A stretch of 64,000 nucleotides of DNA from Mya arenaria (GCF_026914265.1 NC_069132.1:33164932-33228931); one strand, 5' to 3'; shown: positions 39,875 to 64,000, counted from the first letter of the stretch. Program-made: numbers and translations. The notes: generated by a model not told the origin, from the sequence alone.

Positions 39875-40420
39875 CCTTAAACAATGACGCTTCTTTTGTT
39901 TTCCGTGTTTAAAAGATTCTGATTATTTCTTAAATAATTTCCGTATCTCATTCACTTCATTCACATGTTAGCATGTCCTTGGGTAAATACATAACAATGA
40001 GTCCACTTTTTAGATAACACTCATGGTAGGCTGAAATATACCGCCGTGGTTCAATGACGTACTCGATAACTGTGCGACATAGCCAGTCAGTGGGAAACAC
40101 GTTGTGAATGTGCACAGGCTAAATGAAAGTATGCTGGCATCACCTTTCTGGTTTTATTTTTAAATTGTGTAACAATTTACAAATTGTTAAGCTTATTTTC
40201 TCAGTGTTTATTGAATTAAAACCTATTACTCTTCTTTCGAATTACAGTACACGGAACAAAAGGACTCTGGATTTAAGTTGGTTTATTGATTAAAAAAAAA
40301 TATTTGAGAAACTTGGTAAATGGTTGAAAGGGACATGCATCAAATTTAAATAAAGGTTGATCTCAGAACATGAAGAATTTAAACCCCTTTCAGTATGTAA
40401 CTAAAGTGTATTGGGTTAAG
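39875..40420 (-). promoter_or_regulatory. 5' flank of SQOR copy A (likely promoter region)
   Basis: Closely similar to 57370-57928 upstream of copy B, including GGTAGGCTGAAATATACCGC and CCAGTCAGTG blocks. I identified neither a TATA box nor a specific regulator site, and a non-coding 5' exon is possible. Confidence 0.4.
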
Positions 40421-40655
40421 GTCTGGCTTCCATAACTTTAATGTTGATAGCTAAAGAACTTCAGCGAGCACGTAATATATTACCTTTTGGGACGTGTTCT
40501 GTAATGTGTTGTAAACACAAAAAAAATAAATATCAACATTAAAGTTATGGAAGCCAGAACTATAATGTTGATATTCAGTTTTTTTTATGTTAACTACACA
40601 TAACAGAACACGTCCCAAAAGGTAATATATAACGTGTTCGCTGAAGTTCTTCAGC
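40421..40655. repeat. inverted duplication upstream of SQOR copy A
   Basis: 40421-40449 is complemented by 40531-40559, and 40450-40529 is complemented by about 40572-40655. Compared with unit B, an inverted copy of the whole segment has been inserted between its two halves. The result can fold into a long hairpin. Confidence 0.8.
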
Positions 40656-40850
40656 TATATTGGGTTAAATATTGACCAGTCGCGAGTTTTCAATCAAACA
40701 ATTCACTAGGGGGTCCAAGGAGCGGCGCACCCGGCGCACCCCCCCCCCCCCCCGTCAACCAAGTTTACTTTTTATTTAATCAAATATAGGAGAAAAAAGA
40801 GTAATAAAATACACCAAAACTGCATTTTAGACTAGAAATTGTATAAAACA

Positions 40851-41842
40851 AGAGGGCCATGATGACCCTAAATCGCTCACCTGAGTAAAAGAGTTTAACC
40901 TTTGTTATCAATATAGCTTGTTTCTCAAAGAAAATTGAACAAGAGCTGTCACAGTATGTGACGAATGCCCCCGAATGTGACATTGTCCTATGAACAAGTA
41001 CATAAAAAGTTCATCTTGCCTTTACGTATATATATATTTTCAAATACATATGGCAAGTTATTTTAAATTGCCTCTGAACAAAAAAAATACCACCCATACT
41101 TGACAGCCTGCACTCTTATGTCCTCATATTCACCATTCCATTGTGAATAAACACTTAGTGTATCTTTCACCTTAGAGGTAGGGACATGGGTCTTGGCCAC
41201 GACACATCGTCTAGGTATGTCGAATACATGTGGCAAGTCATTTTAAAATCTGTCCATACAAGAGAAAGTTACAGCCCAGATACGACAGCCTATACTCCAT
41301 GTACTTATATGCAGCATTCCATTGTGAATAAACACTAAGTGTGACCTTCAACTTAGAGGTAAGGACACCGGTCTTGCACACGACACGTCGTCTTGGTATG
41401 TTGAACACATGTGGCAAGTCATTTTAAAATATGTCCATACAAGAGAAAGTTATAGCCCGGACACGACAGCCTATACTCTATGTCCTTATATATGCAGCAT
41501 TCCATTGTGAATAACACTTAGTGTGACCTTGACCTTAAGGTAGGGACAGGGAGCCTTGCACGCGACACGTCTTCTTGATATGTCAAACACATTTGGCAAG
41601 TCATTTTAAATTATGTCCATACAAGAGAAAGTTACAGCCCGGACACGACAACCTATACTCTATGTCCTTATATGCAGCACACCTAAGTGTTACCTCGACC
41701 TTAGAGGGAGGGACACAGGTCTTGCACGCGACACGTCGTCTAAGTATGTAAAACACACATGGCAAGTTATTTTAAAATATGTCCATACGAGTGAAAGTTA
41801 CAGCACGGACACGAGTTATTGAGCCAGACACACGGACTGACG
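40851..41842. repeat. spacer array between units A and B (~180-bp units)
   Basis: It begins with two element heads, ACAAGAGGGCCATGATGACC (40850) and ACAAGAGCTGTCACAGTATG (40931). Four to five units with CATGTGGCAAGTCATTTTAA and GAGAAAGTTACAGCCC follow. It ends in ACGGACTGACGTACATTTGA at the left edge of unit B. Confidence 0.75.
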
Positions 41843-41859
41843 TACATTTGACACCCCGT

Positions 41860-42396
41860 CCCAGCAAAATGTTTCCACTCCCGCAGAACTACTTCCCTGA
41901 AAAAAAAGTAAACTTCGCAACGATAATTCATACTTTACCCTGCCTTATCCTACCTTGGTTGCCCCAGAGAGCGATGGAAGCACTCAACGCTAATAGACTC
42001 CGCCGTCTCTTTCATGATCTTGAAGGTCTCCTACATGTGCAAACAAAGTTTGATTTCGGTGACGTCGGCTGGCTCATTTCCTGAAGAAAACTCTTCAGGA
42101 ACATAGGTGAACACCAAACTATTTCTCATTGACTGCGACTTTAAGTACGCAATGTCATCCCAAAGCTCGTCCCGTTGTTTTTCCAACACAACCACCCTGT
42201 CAGCCATAATCCCAGCCTCCACGTCAACCTTGACCTCAAGCTTGTTTAAGCGTTTGTCCTTACACTTCACACGGTCATTGAGGGCTATCCATATTTTCCT
42301 TAACTCCTTTTCAACGTCTGTAACCTTACGTTCAAGGGTTTCAATTGAATTCAATTTATTTTCCATGACTGTAAATTTTTGGCCCATTGCCTTCAT
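41860..42396 (-). pseudogene. LINE ORF1-like protein, sister copy without minisatellite
   Basis: The Met at 42396 opens 121 residues: coiled coil (KLNSIETLERKVTDVEKELR), then AYLKSQSMRNSLVFTYVPEE, the start of the RNA-binding domain. A stop ends it at 42031. Another frame continues with an ISVECFHRSLGQPR stretch before the duplication edge truncates the rest. Compare 20180-21031. Confidence 0.7.
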
Positions 42397-43753
42397 TGTC
42401 TAGCAAGTCTTTGTTGTGTGGGTTCGCTGTCAAGATCAGTTTCAACTCAGCGCCTATCCATGGCTGTCATCAGGGAATCAAGGCCCGGGCTTTACACCCT
42501 CACCCATCTGTGCACAGAGATACCTTCCGAAGGGGGCTGGTAGTTTTCCTTTACAATGTATATAGCTCTGCAATTTTTCTACAAGTTTCTTTATTCAGTC
42601 ACCTACTCAGACCCCTGGCTTCAATATTGCAGCCCTTGCTGAGATCTCGATCTCATTGAAGAAAATAAAAACATAAGAAAATACTGGATTTATTGGTCAA
42701 AGCATATCATTATGTCGCACAACAGAACAAATTAAACAATCTAATGTATTTGACAATTTATGCGGAAACAACTCTCAAATAACTAAATATCAGTCAGTTT
42801 CAAATACTTTAGAAGCGCACATATTTTGTGTGTGTCCAAGAATCATAATTTGAGATAAAGGATAATATTTACAACTTGTCTTACATCCATGAAAATCTCA
42901 AACATGTATTTAACAACAAGTGCTTGAACTGGAACCAAAATCTTTAACAAAAGTGTATGACCTTGTAAAAGATAACAGTGAAGGACATAGCTGGTAACTT
43001 TTGTGCATATATTTATACAGACCTGAATCTGTCTGCAACTTTGTTGCATTTGTATTTCAAACTAGAAACTATTCTATGTCTGAGACTGTCTCCACAATAA
43101 TCAACGAAAACGTATTTCTAAGTAGAAATATAATCTGCAAAATAAGTACAACCAAGTTCTTTTTTGGCCCAATTTCTCAACAATCAAAAAAGCAAACTTA
43201 ACACACTGTCCACTCCTACGCACAGGGTACAGAAGGTAGAAAATTCAGCTCTCTACAAGCTTATCAAATAATGCTCACCATGAGCCAATTTCTGACCACT
43301 GTGCGCAAGAGTGTGTCTCTGTATGGTATAACATTTATAACTATCACTTTTTAAAATATTTTTGAGATAGCTTTATGACAATCATTTTAAGCTATTTTTA
43401 AACTTGTAAAATCAAGTTTAAATAAATAATGAGGTCAAATGAAATATTAACCCTTGATTTATGTAAGATTCTTTGAGAAATTGGTGCCTGGTTAATACAG
43501 CCAAGGATTTACAATCCCATTACAACAAAGCGTCAATGTAACAACCTCATCATAATTATATATATTAATACTATTATGTACATTTGGCCTTTACAAGGCA
43601 AGTAATACTTGAACACGTACATGCCATATAAAAGTCACAATAATGTCATGTACTTTCTTTTAAGCATTAAATACTTAAGATGAACTTCTATAATGCTGAA
43701 ATACATGTATGTCGTCATGTTCTCTTTTAATTTAAAAAAATAAAATGGTTTAA

Positions 43754-44078
43754 AGCTGCAATCTCAAAGATTGACAGTTTTGACATTTTTTTCTCAGAAT
43801 CAGCTGATTTTGTTGTCAATGCCTTCAATTCAGTCATATAAGATAATTTACAATAGAACTGTTCTCAAATATTGGGGAAATGCCGAAAATTTCATTTTTC
43901 CGGAAGTGTTGGATACACTTTTAGCCATAAAACATCAATTTTTGAACATAAATATGAAAAACTGCACTATGATTTTTTGTCAGCAATCTAGTATCACTGG
44001 TTTCCAGACATTTACACACAAATCGGTTCATTCCAAGACAAAAAGTTGTCAAAACGGTCAATCTGCGAGAGTGCAGCT
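43754..44078. mobile_element. palindromic MITE flanked by TTAA
   Basis: TTAA at 43750-43753 and 44079-44082 flank ends AGCTGCAATCTC and GAGAGTGCAGCT. This is the best-preserved flanks of the family in the window. The counterpart is 22406-22695. Confidence 0.8.
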
Positions 44079-44546
44079 TTAAAATAACAAAAAATAAATT
44101 ACAACTAAAGAGTAAAACTTTAAAACCATAATTTGCTTTGCTTCATCAGAAATCATACTGTAAATTTGAATGGCTGAGTTCCCCTATCACATATTCATTG
44201 TTGTTATTTTGCTTTTATATCTATAGCAAACACGCTTAGAGTTCAAAAACAAAATGTCGAAAAAAAAAAGTTATTTTTTTTAAGAAAAGATTTGATTGAA
44301 ACTGCTAAGCATTCAAAATAAAAATGTAAGAATTTAAGACCACAGGTACCATAATCACAATTCTTCCAAAACAATGCACAGTGTGCATCCATCCTATTCA
44401 TGAGATTAAGACAAAATATTGTAAGCTCATGATTTCCAAAAAATTGTTTCTCCATGCTTTAAATTTAAGATGTTTTCAATCCTAAAAAAAATAAAAAAAT
44501 GTCAGAACTGATTGATCAAACTATTATATTATGACATAGATATTAT

Positions 44547-45058
44547 TTTCTCCCATCTCAGATAAGTATCCAATAATTTAACCATGCTGGATATTCTTAT
44601 CTTGCCCACGGGCGAAGATAAAATGCCCGTATGGAACTCCTTTTTAACGGTCGTCACATTATAATTTCCTCCCTTGTTGAAGACTGTCGTCTGTAGCATC
44701 ATGGAAACCTTGTCTTGTGGCAATATTTGGAACGCTAATTAATTATTTCTCGCTTCAAATGTCACTATAAAACAGTTTTCACGCACATTTCAAGAAATAA
44801 TGCGTCACTCTCCTCCGAACTATTTAAAGATCGAATTGACTGTTAACATAACCCGAATAACTGGCGCATATCCATGACAACCACGTGCTATCGCATATCC
44901 ATACACAATTATTTTCACTAAGCACAAAAGAGTTCCAGCAAAAAATTCATTTTTACTTAATTTTGTTTAACTGAGGTGGTAGAAAAAGCATCTACCATAG
45001 CCGCTCGTGTAAGATAGAACCTATGAACCTATCTTACACTCTCGGCCATGGAAGATAC
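44547..45058 (+). mobile_element. foldback element with TTAT duplication, short-hairpin form
   Basis: It starts TTTCTCCCATCTCAG, carries the internal complement CTGAGGTGGTAGAAAA near 44980, and ends in a shortened hairpin and GGAAGATAC. TTAT flanks both sides (44543-44546 and 45059-45062). Unit A has the unfilled site GATATTATGATCAC near 23134-23147. It is the same family as 2919-3506. Confidence 0.85.
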
Positions 45059-45172
45059 TTATGATCACACACAAATATAAATTCGAAAAAAAATAATGGT
45101 AAGATGTTGCGGATGTGCTTAACAACTTGAATGTATCATAAAGCATATGTTAAAGGCACAAGAGTGCACTTT

Positions 45173-57369
<12,197 letters not shown>

Positions 57370-57961
57370 CCTTAAACAATGACGCTTCTTTTGTTTTCCG
57401 TGATTAAAGGTTTATGATTATTTCGTAAATAATTTCCGTATCTTATTCACGTATTCACATGTTAGCATGTCCTTGCGTATGTAACATAACAATGAGTCCA
57501 CTTTAAAACCCTGCTTGATAACACTCGTGGTAGGCTGAAATATACCGCGGTGGTTCAAGGACGCGCTCGGTAACTGTGCGCCAGTCAGTGCGAAACACGT
57601 TGTGAACGTGTACAGGCTAAATGAAAGTATTTCTTCACGCCGTCAACAGCCTGCTGGCATCACGTATCTGGATTTATTTTTAAATTGTGCAACAATTTAT
57701 AAATTGTTAAGCTTATTTTCTCAGTGTTTATTGAAATGCGACCTATTAATTACTCTTCTTTTGAATTACAGTACATGGAACAAAAGGACTCCGGATTTAA
57801 GTTGGTTTATTGATAAAAAATATTTGAGAAACTTGGTGAATGGTAGAAAGGGACATGAATCAAATTCGAATTAAGGTTGATAACAGAACATGAAGAATTT
57901 AAACCCATTTCAGTTTGTAACTAAAGTGTATTGGGTTTAGTTCTGGCTTCCATAACTTTAA

Positions 57962-58452
57962 AGGGACTGTAAACCAGATTGCCACCAAAAAAAGTTTTTT
58001 CTGTAACAAATCTCAGGACAATTATTTAATAGAATGTGTTACGCTTTTATATCATAATTGTAAAAACAGTACCAAAATGTAAAAAAAAAATGTGTCGGAG
58101 ACTGGGTTCGAACCCGTGTCGCCAAAATTGCAGTCCAGCGTCGTATCAACTGTGCTACGAAGGCTTACTCTCAACAACTGGTACATTTAAGCTATATACC
58201 TAACTTGGTAATATCACGTGATAAAATTGCCTAGCCAATCACGCATAAAGAATGAATTCTACTAGGTAGACATACCCAGTAATCTTTTTTTATGGAAAAA
58301 TACGAAATATCTGCTAAACTTAAATAAATTGTAAACTATGCAGTACTTCAGTTAGTAAGTTTCAGTGCATTGTACACATTAATACCAAGTTTATATCAGA
58401 TTTGACAATTTTCTTTTTTTCTTGCAAATTGATCATCTGGTGCACAGTTGCT
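57962..58452 (-). mobile_element. TTAA-flanked element with tRNA-Cys-like core (copy 3), upstream of SQOR-B
   Basis: TTAA at 57958-57961 and 58453-58456. Ends are AGGGACTGTAAACCAGATTG and ATCATCTGGTGCACAGTTGCT. On the - strand it carries box A (CGTAGCACAGTTG, about 58147-58159), a GCA anticodon, box B GGGTTCGAACCC (58104-58115) and a run of T (58081-58090 on the + strand as A). Unit A has the empty site CTTTAATG near 40436-40443. It lies about 590 bp upstream of the SQOR-B start codon. Confidence 0.85.
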
Positions 58453-58599
58453 TTAATGTTGATATTCATTTTTTTTTATGATTACTACACATTAAAGAAC
58501 TCCTCCAAAAGGTAATATATAACGTGTTTGCTGAAGTTCTTCATCTATATTGGGTTAAGTAGTGACCAGTCGCCAGTTTTCAATCAAACAATTCACTAG

Positions 58600-58845
58600 G
58601 GGGTCCAAGGGGTGGCGCTCCCCTCCGCCATCCAAGTTTACTTTTTATTTAATTAAATATAGGAGAAAAAAGTAATAAAATACACTAAAATTGCACCATT
58701 TCAGACTAGAAATTGTATAAAAAATTTGAGTACCCCCAACATTTATAACTAGTTTTTTTTTCGATTCCGCAGGAGGGGTGCAAGTCCAAAGGTTATGCCC
58801 CTAAGTTGCGCCCCCTCTAACATCAAATACAGGATCCGCCCCTGC
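58600..58845 (-). mobile_element. element with CAGGGGCGGATCC end at the right edge of unit B
   Basis: On the - strand the sequence starts CAGGGGCGGATCCTGTATTT at 58844 and continues with GGGGGCGCAACTTAGGGGCA. The other end is not clear. The left part (58640-58722) is shared with unit A up to 40848, where unit A breaks off, so the duplication edge lies inside this element. Confidence 0.5.
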
Positions 58846-59098
58846 AAATAGATGACATATATTTTGAAAAAAAAATAAGCACATGGTTGCATTATCAAAT
58901 GGATTAACTGATAAACCTCCAACAAGCGAGCTTCACATGTGCCAATAATTGCTTTCGCTACTGGTCCATTGTGAATGGAGCTTACATTTGTGGATCAAAA
59001 AACATTTCCACGTGAAGGATGCATCCCAAGTTGCACTTCTATAATGTAAAATACTGGATCTGCATCTGGTTTATATACTAGTATATCATAGTTTGAAA

Positions 59099-59383
59099 AC
59101 AAGAGCTGTTACAGAGACGGCGTGCTTGACTTTTTGGCCGCTTTTAAGTTTACAGATTGCATAGTTTGGGATCACTGTAAGATTACATGACATGCAAAAC
59201 TAGCATTAAAAGATTAAAAGAAATAAAGGAGCAAGCTTTGCATTGTATGCATGATATATCATACTCGATCCTTGATTGTATACAGTTTCAATGCAATACA
59301 AAAAGTAGTTGCAGAGTTATTGACTTGGGCTTACATGCAAACCTTAACCAGAATTTCTAAATCAAATAATCAATCGGCACATT

Positions 59384-59414
<31 letters not shown>

Positions 59415-60060
59415 GAGTTATCTTACTTGATTAGGAGCGCTTGTATAGTTTCAATGCAATGCCAAATGCATTTGCTGAGAATATGGCTTAAACGTGGTTA
59501 CATGCAAAACCTTCAATGTAATACATGATGTAAAAAAAACTTCTGATACATTTACATAAAGGGACTAGACACCAGATGGTCCCAAAAACGGCAAATGCAG
59601 TATTTCCTGCTAGAAGCCTAGAATTGTCGATACGAGCTCGGAAGAGGTGGTTAATACATCACTTTACATGATTATGAGAATATTTTGTTATTAGTCCATG
59701 TGGTTAACATGCAAAAACTTAACCAGAGTTTGTAAGTCAAATAATATAGGGCCTTAATTTGAATTTTATGCAAAAAGGAGTTATCTGACTTGGTGATTAA
59801 GGTATGTTGGATGGTTGAGTACCATTGTATACAGTATACATCAAGTATTTGCTGAGATATTGACCAACGTGTCCTTACATGAAAAACCTCAAATCATGAA
59901 GGGCCATAATTTGCATATTTTTCAAAATATTGTTATCTAACTTCACTAATAAAGTAGGTTAGGTGCGAACACATCTCTAAAGCTTGAATGCAATACATGA
60001 TGCATTTGTTGGGATAATGACTTGAAGGTGCTAACGTGAGTAGTATTGGTCTCCTTGTTC
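59099..60060. repeat. degenerate tandem repeats headed by ACAAGAGCTGTTAC
   Basis: About five weak units carry CTTGATTAGG-like, GTTTCAATGCAAT and CATTTGCTGAGA blocks. A TA microsatellite lies at 59388-59409 and a stray AGGGACTAGACACCAGATG element end at 59564. Confidence 0.5.
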
Positions 60061-60191
60061 TTTGAGTATTGTTCTTTTAGTAGAGCTAAAAATTAAGATA
60101 CAAGTATATTTTTTCTTTTATTTTCAACTACAATGCATACAACAAGCATATTTAATTTTATGTAAAACTATTCTTATAAAACCATATAAAC

Positions 60192-60192
<1 letters not shown>

Positions 60193-60222
<30 letters not shown>
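60193..60222. repeat. AAT microsatellite
   Basis: About ten AAT units. Confidence 0.95.
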
Positions 60223-61284
60223 GTATTATCATATTATACACAAATGTAACCAATAACGGCAAAACACGTCAAAATACATTTATCCATTAAAATAAAAAAT
60301 ACATTAATTACACATAAATTATAACGTCAACATTCCATAAACCAAGACAACAACTTGCAAGACATGCAAAGCCAATATTCACAACTAAGTTTAATACTTT
60401 CCACCAACAACTTTAGTATTACGTTCTTAGATTACAACTCATACCGACCAATGAAATCATGTATATGCATCAAATAAGCATCACGCTTTATGGCTTAATT
60501 GCTAAGTCTTGCAGCTTTACAACTTGACAGATATGACGTCATAATTTTGTTTCTTCACATGCCAAATGGGTTATACGGTAATCTTAGTCATTTAACACAA
60601 AAAGTATAAAAGCTCAATGAGTAAGAAGGGCTCACTTGCTTGACTCATTCTACCCTTCTTCGTGATAAGGGATTTTATACAATAGTGTGTTAACTATTAC
60701 ATTTTTCACATCATTGGCAGCACAGACATTTCAATTTCAAGTGGGATGAAAAGTACAAGCTGGACTCATAGATGCAACTAAATGTCTGTTTATTGGTTCA
60801 GAAGTATTAAGTAATCTGTAATACAGTAATTCTGTATATACTGTGGTACGAATCACAAGCAAGAGTTCAAACAGTTTCAAACTAAGGTGGAAAATAATCG
60901 GGGACTGTTAAGATACAAATTGTTCAGCATTTCGTCAAAAGGACAAAAATAAACATTCAGTAACAATCCCAATGCTTTTCATAAACCAAGCCAGCACCAT
61001 CCAAGTGGTGTGTGTTTTTAAATATTGATGCAATATGCTTATCTTAGGGTTGTATAATATAACGGATATAATAATATGTATAACTAATATATTAACAATA
61101 TATCTTGCATGTTTTGGGTAGAAATATATAAGAAAATAAAAAAGATGTGAAAGTGAATAAGCTTGTCCATCGTCCATCATTTGACCCTTGGGATGTTTAA
61201 TCCAAAACTGGGCCTCATCAGGACGAAGGACAACTTTCTATATGAGGCCAGTCTTACAAAATTGCCTGTTTGCAGTGGCCCAAC

Positions 61285-61445
61285 TGATACCCAATATTCC
61301 CAACTTGATTTGTTTTCCACACCAAATCACCAAAAACATTTCCAATTTGATTTATTTTCCAGACAGAATCACCCCAAGCATTCCCAGCTTTGTTTTTCCC
61401 AACCAATTCACTGACAACATTCCTAACGTGTTTGTTTTACCTTTG
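61285..61445 (+). repeat. ~46-bp minisatellite, about four units
   Basis: Units carry CATTCCCAACTTGATTTGTT, CCANACNNAATCACC and similar. Two frames stay open across it, with a repeated NIPNLICFP-type peptide. Units shorten toward the right. Confidence 0.6.
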
Positions 61446-62316
61446 GAGTAGCCAATTGCTTTTATTGTAGCTTTGATATCCTCGTTCTTAATATAAGGGC
61501 GTCATTCCTTAATAAAACAATAATTCCATTCCCAGCAAACTTCTTAAAAAAGACTGGGTCAGGCAACTGCAAACAAACACTTTTTGAAAGATTGCCTGAA
61601 CTCCTTAAGAATGTAGGCAATATGATGGATGGAACTGAGTACATATTTATCATCAGTAAGGTACTTGTAATGAGTTTTTGATCAGACAATAACTAGCAGC
61701 CATCATTTTATATGACAATATAAAAAACATGCTATGTACAGCCTAATGTCAGGGGCGTAACTTGACTGAAAATGATGTTCTAGGGTGTTCCTGATTTATT
61801 AGGAAATTGTAGGAAGTGAATTTGGCATATTATTTCAACCAATAAATGTTTACCTTAATAAATCCTTACATTTTACAATAAATAATCACAACAGTTTAAC
61901 ATCAGGATTTATTTTGGCATTGTTATTTATGGTAAGTTCGCAAAAAAGCAGGCTGCAGCCCGTAAGGCCAATAAAAAGCCACGACCCTAAATGCCCTTAT
62001 CTAAATGTATAACTATATTTTGTTTGAACTGGACGAAACATCTCTGTTTCAAGGCAAATTTGAGACGTTTGTGAATGAGAAGCATATTCAGGTAAACTAT
62101 TATGAGGTTCATGTATTGGAATCAAGAAAAACAGTAACAATGAACAAAATCTTGTAGAAATGGTAACAATTTTCACAAACTATTTTCACAAACCACTATT
62201 ACTATAATACAACGATGTAAACTAAAAGATATTGAATACTATATTAATGCTTGTAGCTAGGCATGGGATAATGTAAAATCATATAACAGCAGACTAGACT
62301 CAAGTTAATCATTTAA

Positions 62317-62611
62317 AGGGACTCACTCAAGTTTTTTTTTTATACAGTTCAAGGTTGCAAAAAATGATTTCATGTAAAATGTAAGACATGCTTTCAACAA
62401 TGATAATACATCATAAAAAGAGCTCTATTATAATTTTTGTTTAAAAAATAATGTAATAGAAAAATGTTCTATTCTGGTTTACAATATTCTGCTCAAATTA
62501 GTATCTGTCATTTGCTGTCAAGTGTTTGTTCATACAGTAATTAAAATAACTGAATTATGATTCAGTTAATAACAGATATCATTGCCACATAAAATCTGTG
62601 AGTGTGTCCCT
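62317..62611. mobile_element. TTAA-flanked MITE, AGGGACTCACTC ends
   Basis: TTAA at 62313-62316 and 62612-62615. The ends are AGGGACTCACTCAAG and TGTGAGTGTGTCCCT. They resemble the ends of the element at 12718-13209, but there is no tRNA-like core. 295 bases, non-coding. Confidence 0.8.
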
Positions 62612-63600
62612 TTAAGAGAAAGACAATATATTTCAGACATTTTACTAAAAATAAAATGGCACAAGGTCAAGTATTAACAAGTGCTTTTGTATAGTTCATA
62701 ACATTTTGCTACAGTTATTTTCCAATGCTAGAAAGTGAGAATATCCTGTTGTAAAGGCCAGAGAGTGTCTCAGAGAAATAGCGGTCGTCAATCTATTAAA
62801 ATCATCTGTTTGGGATCTGACAGAGTTAATTTATGTGAATCATACAGCAGCTACAGTGTCATTAGCACTCAGCCAATCTTAATGAGGTAGATTCAAATTT
62901 GGTAGATGACAACAAAATCTTCTTTTATAGACACATTGATGGACCAAGATGGATGCTTCTTTTTTTTAGGAATTTTCAATAATCTTATAAACTGAAAAAC
63001 ATTTATGACAAATTTTAGAAAAATATGTTCAGTACTTCTATTGTAAATTGTGTTGTCTCATGTTGCAAATTTACAGTTCATAGGCAACAACCTCCTCTTT
63101 CTTGTACACTTTTCTCCCCAGCCTTTAAGGACAATTATCTGGTAAAGTATGCATGTGTTACTTAAATGACAATCACATACAAATATTCCGCTCTCCTGAC
63201 TCTATCTACATATCTATATTCACTAACCTAGGGAGTACGAGTTTCAGTTTAAAAGGTGCAAATCTTACTTTCATTGTAAAATTGCTGTTTTTGAAGCATT
63301 TAAGATGAACACTGCTACATGTTTGTGATGAAAAGCAGGTTTTAACAATAATTTTAACACCTTGATATTGATTGTTTTTTGCTACATTTAAATATTTCTG
63401 AGTCTCAGACCCGAGACGTTTATTATAGTAAATATAGGCCCTGACACTATCTATTGAATATATATACATGCAACAGCACATGTAACAGTAAAGTAAGTTC
63501 AATAACAGAACTATAAAGCTGACAACTTGGGTACAAAAAAAGGCATCAGTCTGTCATGCAAGGCAAGGCCAAGATATCTGTGTTTCACGGTACATAACAT

Positions 63601-63669
63601 GGGGTGAAAGCAACCCGTTATATTTGATTCTCTATTTAATGCGATTAAGAACCTTCCCGCTTCATCCCA
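63601..63669. repeat. hairpin related to those at 38326 and 39217
   Basis: GGGGTGAAAGC at the left and GCTTCATCCC at the right, with a TTTAATGNGATTAAGAACCTT core matching the other two copies. Confidence 0.5.
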
Positions 63670-64000
63670 CAAAATTAGATTAGCTCTTTATTGCCAAAAT
63701 CAAGACAGATGCCTTAAAAAACACATTTTAATGAAAATGATTATTAAGTTATTCATAGACCAAAGCCAACCAGTGTTTTCAATTCATAAATATTTCTGTA
63801 TAATTATATTTATTGTTATATATTTATAGCCCTATCTCATCAACGTGCATACGATCAATCACTTTTTCAAATTAATATCTCTGAGTGGTAATAATATTGA
63901 TTTTCAATTTTCATTAAAATCAATTCAATTCAACTTCTCACACAGATATACAATTTTTTAGCTAACAATCCTGTATGACACAAACATTGTCTCACAATCA

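Larger units (their letters stand above)
60223..64000. other. no gene recognised
   Basis: AT-rich. Contains the minisatellite at 61285-61445, the MITE at 62317-62611 and a hairpin at 63601-63669. ORFs near 60935-61180, 61462-61689 and 63206-63502 (- strand) show no domain or codon pattern I can support. Confidence 0.4.

Noticed and set aside
61163..61451. Two overlapping ORFs with repeated Asn-Pro-Phe peptides
   Set aside because: They arise from a ~46-bp minisatellite, are open in two frames alike, and lack other coding evidence.

Overview
This is AT-rich nuclear DNA from an animal, most likely a bivalve mollusc. The genes carry GT-AG introns and animal-type proteins. The space between them is filled with short inverted-repeat elements (MITEs), tRNA-derived SINEs, degraded LINEs and tandem arrays rich in GACC/TGACCT motifs, of the kind I associate with bivalve genomes. 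The organism call is inference from family memory; no taxon-specific gene was found.

Left third (1-20180): an accessory landscape. Three 5'-truncated, broken non-LTR retrotransposons lie head to tail on the + strand (3507-5078, 5085-6755, 7215-10235). A caspase-like gene follows on the - strand: p20 exon 13472-14051, probable linker exon 12475-12515, p10 exon 11119-11562. Next is a frameshifted Tc1/mariner-like transposase with an apparent 130-bp spliceosomal intron (15547-16530, - strand). A tandem array of GACC-rich units ends near 20070.

Centre and right (20320-58722): a tandem segmental duplication. Unit A (about 20320-40848) and unit B (about 41843-58722) each carry a complete ten-exon gene on the - strand for mitochondrial sulfide:quinone oxidoreductase (SQOR). 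Splice sites and phases fit in both copies. Both encode 438 residues and differ at about 24 positions by hand count. All FAD and redox-cysteine motifs are kept, so both look functional. SQOR oxidises sulfide in mitochondria and passes electrons to ubiquinone, so a second copy may raise dose or allow divergence in a sulfide-exposed animal. Both units also keep a decayed extra copy of the redox-cysteine part of exon 4.

Because the units are paralogous, each serves as the empty site for insertions in the other. Clear cases are a 512-bp foldback element (44547-45058), a roughly 490-bp TTAA-flanked element with an internal tRNA-like Pol III promoter (57962-58452), a GC-rich element (35736-36049) and two satellite-bearing insertions (about 26642-28099 and 29458-31098). 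The TTAA-flanked short elements form one structural group, with members at 592, 5802, 12718, 22406, 28794, 43754, 49804, 50852, 55031, 57962 and 62317. Three of them carry a tRNA-like centre.

Right end (58723-64000): no gene recognised; degenerate repeats, a simple repeat, a 295-bp MITE and hairpins.
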